A stretch of 8,327 bases of DNA from Chloroflexota bacterium (lineage in GTDB: Bacteria > Chloroflexota > Anaerolineae > Caldilineales > Caldilineaceae): contig QEUY01000126.1 of the NCBI GenBank assembly GCA_003577365.1, forward strand, positions 1-8,327, read 5' to 3'. A model generated the notes under the pieces. It did no database searches and was not told the origin of the DNA. It was given only the letters and a program-made list of their open reading frames with translations. Below are positions 5,805-8,327 of the stretch, in pieces. Each line of letters starts with the position of its first letter. Within the stretch, counting starts at the first letter, position 1. The translations under genes were made by a program, and so were the position numbers.

Positions 5805-6629
5805 ATGATCCGCACCTCTCTTCGCCCCTACTATGTGCTGGGCAGCCTGCTCGCCCTGTCACTGGCGATGGCAAGCGCGCTGGGCCTGATGCAGCCCGCG
5901 ATCTACCGTCCGTTTATGGGCGATGCGTTGTTGATCGGTCTGCCGGTGCAGGATGCGGTGTCGCTGGTGGTGGCGCTGGGCCTGATCGCGGCGATGGTCG
6001 CCGCCGCGCGCGGCTCGCTGCGCGCCCTGGTGATCTGGGCCGGGCTGCTGGTCTACTGCGCCTATTACGATGCGTTCTATGTGTTTGACCCGGCCTACAC
6101 GCCCGTCTATCCGCTCTACCTGGCGATCCTAGGGCTGGCCGTCTATTCGCTGGCGGGGCTGCTGGCCGGCGTGGACCGGGCGCGCTTTGCCGCCCAGGTC
6201 GACGCCCGGATGCCCGCCCGCTGGATCGCCGTCGTGCTGGGCATGGCGCTGCTCTTTATCCCGATCTGGGGCAGCAAGATCGCTGCCGGGATCGCCGCCC
6301 AACAGCCGGATGAGGCCCACCTGGTCTACACGCTCGACCTGGCCTTGATGATCCCGGCCATGGCCTTTACCGCGGTGCAGGTCTGGCGGCGGCAGCCGGT
6401 GGGCTATCTCTTCAGCGGCGTGCTGCTGGTCAAGGCGGCGCTTTCCGGCATCCTCCTCACCGCCGGATCGCTGCGCCAGATGGCGCTGGGGGTGGCCGTG
6501 CCGGGGGCCGAACTGGGGATGTATCTCTTCCTGGCCGTGCCGGGGCTGCTGGGGCTGGCGTTCTATCTGCGCCATCTGCATGAGCCGGAGCCGGCTCGCC
6601 CGCGCCCGCATCACCACGCCATCCGCTAG
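5805..6629 (+). CDS. Multi-pass membrane protein, function unknown
   Basis: This 274-residue protein has about eight hydrophobic segments (roughly 10-30, 49-68, 74-93, 101-122, 139-156, 175-194, 199-221, 235-255). It ends in a cytoplasmic-looking tail rich in Pro, Arg and His (HEPEPARPRPHHHAIR). The middle stretch YCAYYDAFYVFDPAYTPVYP (84-103) is a polar, tyrosine-rich loop between two segments and is the most distinctive part. From memory it resembles uncharacterised membrane proteins of Chloroflexota and Actinobacteria that carry a similar Tyr-rich loop. I know no assigned function. GAGGGAG (5792-5798) lies six bases before the ATG and settles the start. An out-of-frame ATG at 5800-5802 stops at once. 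It opens a plus-strand cassette with the next two genes, and no clear promoter is seen in front of it. Confidence 0.85.
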   Translation: MIRTSLRPYYVLGSLLALSLAMASALGLMQPAIYRPFMGDALLIGLPVQDAVSLVVALGLIAAMVAAARGSLRALVIWAGLLVYCAYYDAFYVFDPAYTPVYPLYLAILGLAVYSLAGLLAGVDRARFAAQVDARMPARWIAVVLGMALLFIPIWGSKIAAGIAAQQPDEAHLVYTLDLALMIPAMAFTAVQVWRRQPVGYLFSGVLLVKAALSGILLTAGSLRQMALGVAVPGAELGMYLFLAVPGLLGLAFYLRHLHEPEPARPRPHHHAIR

Positions 6630-6637
6630 ATGGGCCG

Positions 6638-6667
6638 CGCGCGACGTCGCACGATGAGCGTCGCGCG
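6638..6667 (+). repeat. GC-rich inverted repeat between two membrane protein genes
   Basis: CGCGCGACG (6638-6646) is perfectly complementary to CGTCGCGCG (6659-6667) around a 12-base loop. It lies in the 79-base gap of the cassette, just after the stop of the first gene. There is no T-run, so it is more likely an mRNA-stability or processing element than an intrinsic terminator. Confidence 0.55.
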
Positions 6668-6708
6668 GTTCCGCCAGTGTGCAGGGCACGCGCAAAAGGA
6701 GCGATTGG

Positions 6709-7098
6709 ATGCGATTGCTGCTCTATCTGGTTGCCCTTGGCCTGGCGATCCATGGGCTGATCCACTTGATGGGGTTTGTCGCCTATTGGCCGCTGGGGAA
6801 GCTGGCGGAACTACCCTATAAGACCACGCTGCTCGAGGGCCGCTGGGCGGTGGGCCATACGGGGATGCGGCTCTTCAGCCTGCTGTGGTTGGCCGCGGCC
6901 GCGGGGTTTGTGCTGGCCGCGCTGGGGCTGCTCCTCAGTTGGGACGGTTGGCAGGCGCTGCTGCTCGCCACGACGCTGCTCTCGCTGCTGGTAACTGTGT
7001 TGGATTGGGCCGCGGCCTACCGCGGCGCGATGATCGACGTGACGATCTTGGCCGCGCTGGTTATTTGGCCGCGCCTGGCCGCCTGGTTTGGAGGCTAA
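6709..7098 (+). CDS. Small integral membrane protein (HGLIHL motif), function unknown
   Basis: This 129-residue protein has four predicted membrane segments (about 1-25, 53-75, 80-100, 107-127). The first contains the paired histidines of IHGLIHLMGF (14-23), and the loop that follows carries GKLAELPYKTTLL (30-42). I recall this combination as a conserved uncharacterised family in Actinobacteria and Chloroflexota. The two in-membrane histidines could bind a metal or heme, but this is speculation. AAAAGGAG (6694-6701) is seven bases before the ATG at 6709, which is preferred over a GTG at 6679 that would add ten charged residues. It stops four bases before the ATG of the next gene, whose ribosome site overlaps its end, so the two are almost certainly translated from one mRNA. 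Confidence 0.85.
   Translation: MRLLLYLVALGLAIHGLIHLMGFVAYWPLGKLAELPYKTTLLEGRWAVGHTGMRLFSLLWLAAAAGFVLAALGLLLSWDGWQALLLATTLLSLLVTVLDWAAAYRGAMIDVTILAALVIWPRLAAWFGG
7090..7094 (+). promoter_or_regulatory. Ribosome binding site inside the end of the preceding gene
   Basis: GGAGG (7090-7094) overlaps the last codons of the four-helix membrane protein and lies eight bases before the ATG at 7103. This points to coupled translation and chooses 7103 over the upstream TTG at 7088. Confidence 0.65.
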
Positions 7099-7102
7099 AC
7101 GT

Positions 7103-7978
7103 ATGAGGATTCAAGCAATGATGACCGCATTGAAATGGATCGGAGTGGCGCTTTTGGCCGTTCTGGCCGTGGCGGGGATCGTCTTGGCAGGGGGTATGGC
7201 CGCGTTTGACCGGCGCATCCAGACCGAGGTGCGCGCCTTGTTATCAGCGCCGCCGCCGGCAGACCTGCCCGTCATCACGGCAGAGATGCTGGCCGGCCTG
7301 CCCGCGCCGATCCAGCGCCACCTCACTTATGCGGGCGTGGTCGGCCAGCCGGTGGTGCACAGCGTGCGGCTCAAGCAAACGGGGCGCTTTCGCACCGGCG
7401 TCGACCAAGCGTGGATGGACTATCGCGCCGAGCAGTATTACACCGTGGATCAACCAGGCTTTATCTGGGATGCGACCTTTGCCCAGGCCGGCGTGCCTTT
7501 CCTCAAGGTGCGCGACCGCTATGTGCAGGGCAAAGGCAGCATTCTCGGCAAGCTGGGCGGGCTGTTGACCATCGCCGAGGCCCAGGGGGATGACCTTGAT
7601 CAGGGGGCGATGCTGCGCTATCTCAATGAGATGATGTGGTTTCCTCAAGCCTACCTGGGCGACAACATCACCTTTACGCCGGTGGACGACGGCTCAGCGC
7701 AGGTCACCTTGACCGACCAGGGCAAGAGCGTGACGGCCACGCTCTACATCGACGCCGAGGGCAAGATGACCGACTTTGTGGCCGAGCGCTATTTCGAAGC
7801 GGGCGACGCCTACTATCCCTGGTCTACGCCTATCTTCGCATACGGCGAGTTCAACGGGCTGCGCCTGCCCAGCCGCGGGCAGGGCGTCTGGAAGCTGCCG
7901 GACGGCGATTTCGCCTATATCGATCTGGTCATCCCTGAACTGGAGTACAACATCCGCGCCCCCTTCGGCGCGGAATGA
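7103..7978 (+). CDS. DUF6544-type membrane-anchored protein, function unknown
   Basis: The 291-residue protein starts with one hydrophobic segment (about 10-33) that should anchor it in the membrane or serve as an uncleaved signal, with the rest outside. The body matches what I remember of the DUF6544 (also DUF6920) family: LPAPIQRHLTYAGVVGQP (66-83), VRLKQTGRFR (88-97), AEQYYTVDQPGFIWDA (109-124), VRDRYVQGKGSILGKLGGL (136-154), LDQGAMLRYLNEMMWFPQA (165-183), and FAYGEFNGLRLPSRGQGVW (245-263). The repeated beta-strand pattern suggests a lipoprotein-carrier-like half barrel, but no biochemical role is known to me. It is full length and intact. It follows the four-helix membrane gene by four bases, so the two proteins may work together at the membrane. 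Confidence 0.85.
   Translation: MRIQAMMTALKWIGVALLAVLAVAGIVLAGGMAAFDRRIQTEVRALLSAPPPADLPVITAEMLAGLPAPIQRHLTYAGVVGQPVVHSVRLKQTGRFRTGVDQAWMDYRAEQYYTVDQPGFIWDATFAQAGVPFLKVRDRYVQGKGSILGKLGGLLTIAEAQGDDLDQGAMLRYLNEMMWFPQAYLGDNITFTPVDDGSAQVTLTDQGKSVTATLYIDAEGKMTDFVAERYFEAGDAYYPWSTPIFAYGEFNGLRLPSRGQGVWKLPDGDFAYIDLVIPELEYNIRAPFGAE
7954..7973 (+). repeat. Hairpin at the 3' end of the DUF6544-type gene
   Basis: CCGCGCC (7954-7960) pairs perfectly with GGCGCGG (7967-7973) around a six-base loop, just before the TGA at 7976. No T-run follows, so it is not a classic intrinsic terminator. It may stabilise the mRNA end or simply reflect GC-rich coding. Confidence 0.4.
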
Positions 7979-7986
7979 ACGTCGAA

Positions 7987-8016
7987 TTGCCTGGGTGGCG
8001 TGAAAACGGGTACACT
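7987..8016 (+). promoter_or_regulatory. Probable sigma70-type promoter of the last gene
   Basis: TTGCCT (7987-7992) and TACACT (8011-8016) are separated by 18 bases. Transcription would begin near 8023, about 40 bases before the ATG. The local AT-rich stretch stands out from the GC-rich surroundings and suggests that the next gene is expressed independently of the membrane cassette. Confidence 0.55.
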
Positions 8017-8060
8017 ATAGGAGCCTACTTCCCACCCCACCCAAGACAAGAGGGAGCGCC

Positions 8061-8327
8061 ATGGAGCCACAAGGCCACCCGCACATCGATCCTCGCCAGC
8101 CGCGGCAGGGGTCCCAACCTGGGACAAACCCGCCTGTCTTTGCCTGGAAACCCAGCCCCGACCAGACGGCTTTCCGGCTGCTCATCGCATGCGATGCAGG
8201 CTTTACGCAGGTGGTGACAGACCTGCCAGACCTGACCGAACCGGTCTATCTGCCCGAAAAGGCCTTTGCGCCGGGCCGCTACTTCTGGCGCTGGGAGTCC
8301 GGCGGCGAGCAGTCGGAGCCGTTCACC
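8061..8327 (+). CDS. N-terminal part of a heparinase II/III-like (DUF4962-type) protein (partial)
   Basis: The frame runs from the ATG at 8061 to the end of the window (89 codons, no stop), with GAGGGAG (8050-8056) four bases upstream. The N-terminus MEPQGHPHIDPRQPRQGSQ has no signal peptide. From residue 23 it reads NPPVFAWKP, then FRLLIACDAGFTQVV, and later APGRYFWRWES. The order NPP-x-F-x-W, a strand with repeated hydrophobic residues, and a GxYxWRW strand is that of the FnIII-like DUF4962 domain found in front of heparinase II/III-type polysaccharide lyases. If correct, the protein would degrade acidic or uronate-containing polysaccharides, with the catalytic (alpha/alpha) domain beyond the window. 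Any FnIII-like carbohydrate-active protein is an alternative. The lack of a secretion signal is notable for such an enzyme. Confidence 0.65.
   Translation, partial: MEPQGHPHIDPRQPRQGSQPGTNPPVFAWKPSPDQTAFRLLIACDAGFTQVVTDLPDLTEPVYLPEKAFAPGRYFWRWESGGEQSEPFT

Overview
The window is GC-rich, densely coded bacterial chromosome. I infer a member of the Chloroflexota (Anaerolineae/Caldilineae-like). The reasons are a coenzyme F420 ligase, a P-loop ATPase with a C-terminal OmpR-type winged helix (an architecture I associate with this phylum), a mosaic of short operons on both strands, and frequent use of AAGGAGG-type ribosome sites. This is a judgement from memory, not a search result. I see no rRNA, tRNA, CRISPR array, insertion sequence or phage gene.

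Layout. Positions 1-58 hold the last 18 codons of a plus-strand gene, probably a dienelactone/alpha-beta hydrolase. Positions 67-278 hold a minus-strand remnant of a serine hydrolase (beta-lactamase family) whose two halves are out of register by one base at a run of five Cs. Positions 317-4151 form a minus-strand block of four genes, transcribed in this order: an ATPase/winged-helix regulator, a YqeB-type protein of the selenium-dependent molybdenum hydroxylase system, CofE-like F420-0:glutamate ligase, and a rhomboid intramembrane protease. Positions 4152-4445 are an AT-rich divergent control region. It has a near-consensus promoter (TTGACA-N17-TATCAT), four related TGTGTATAW-type sites, one of which also reads as an exact DnaA box, and several hairpins. 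It drives a 68-residue protein of unknown function (4446-4652), followed by a strong hairpin terminator. An RraA-like aldolase-fold gene lies on the minus strand at 4824-5558. From 5805 to 7978 three plus-strand genes encode two multi-pass membrane proteins and a membrane-anchored DUF6544-type protein. The window ends inside a gene (from 8061) that looks like the N-terminal FnIII-like part of a heparinase II/III-type polysaccharide lyase, with its own promoter.

How the genes fit together. Tight spacing (15 bases) puts yqeB directly behind the ATPase gene, and cofE follows 64 bases later, so cofactor-related genes may be under the control of, or simply co-transcribed with, the regulator. The three-gene membrane cassette looks like a conserved unit of unknown role. 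Nothing here is a clear-cut new defence or biosynthetic system. The parts most worth checking are the divergent control region with its regulator and small protein, and the cofE-yqeB pairing.
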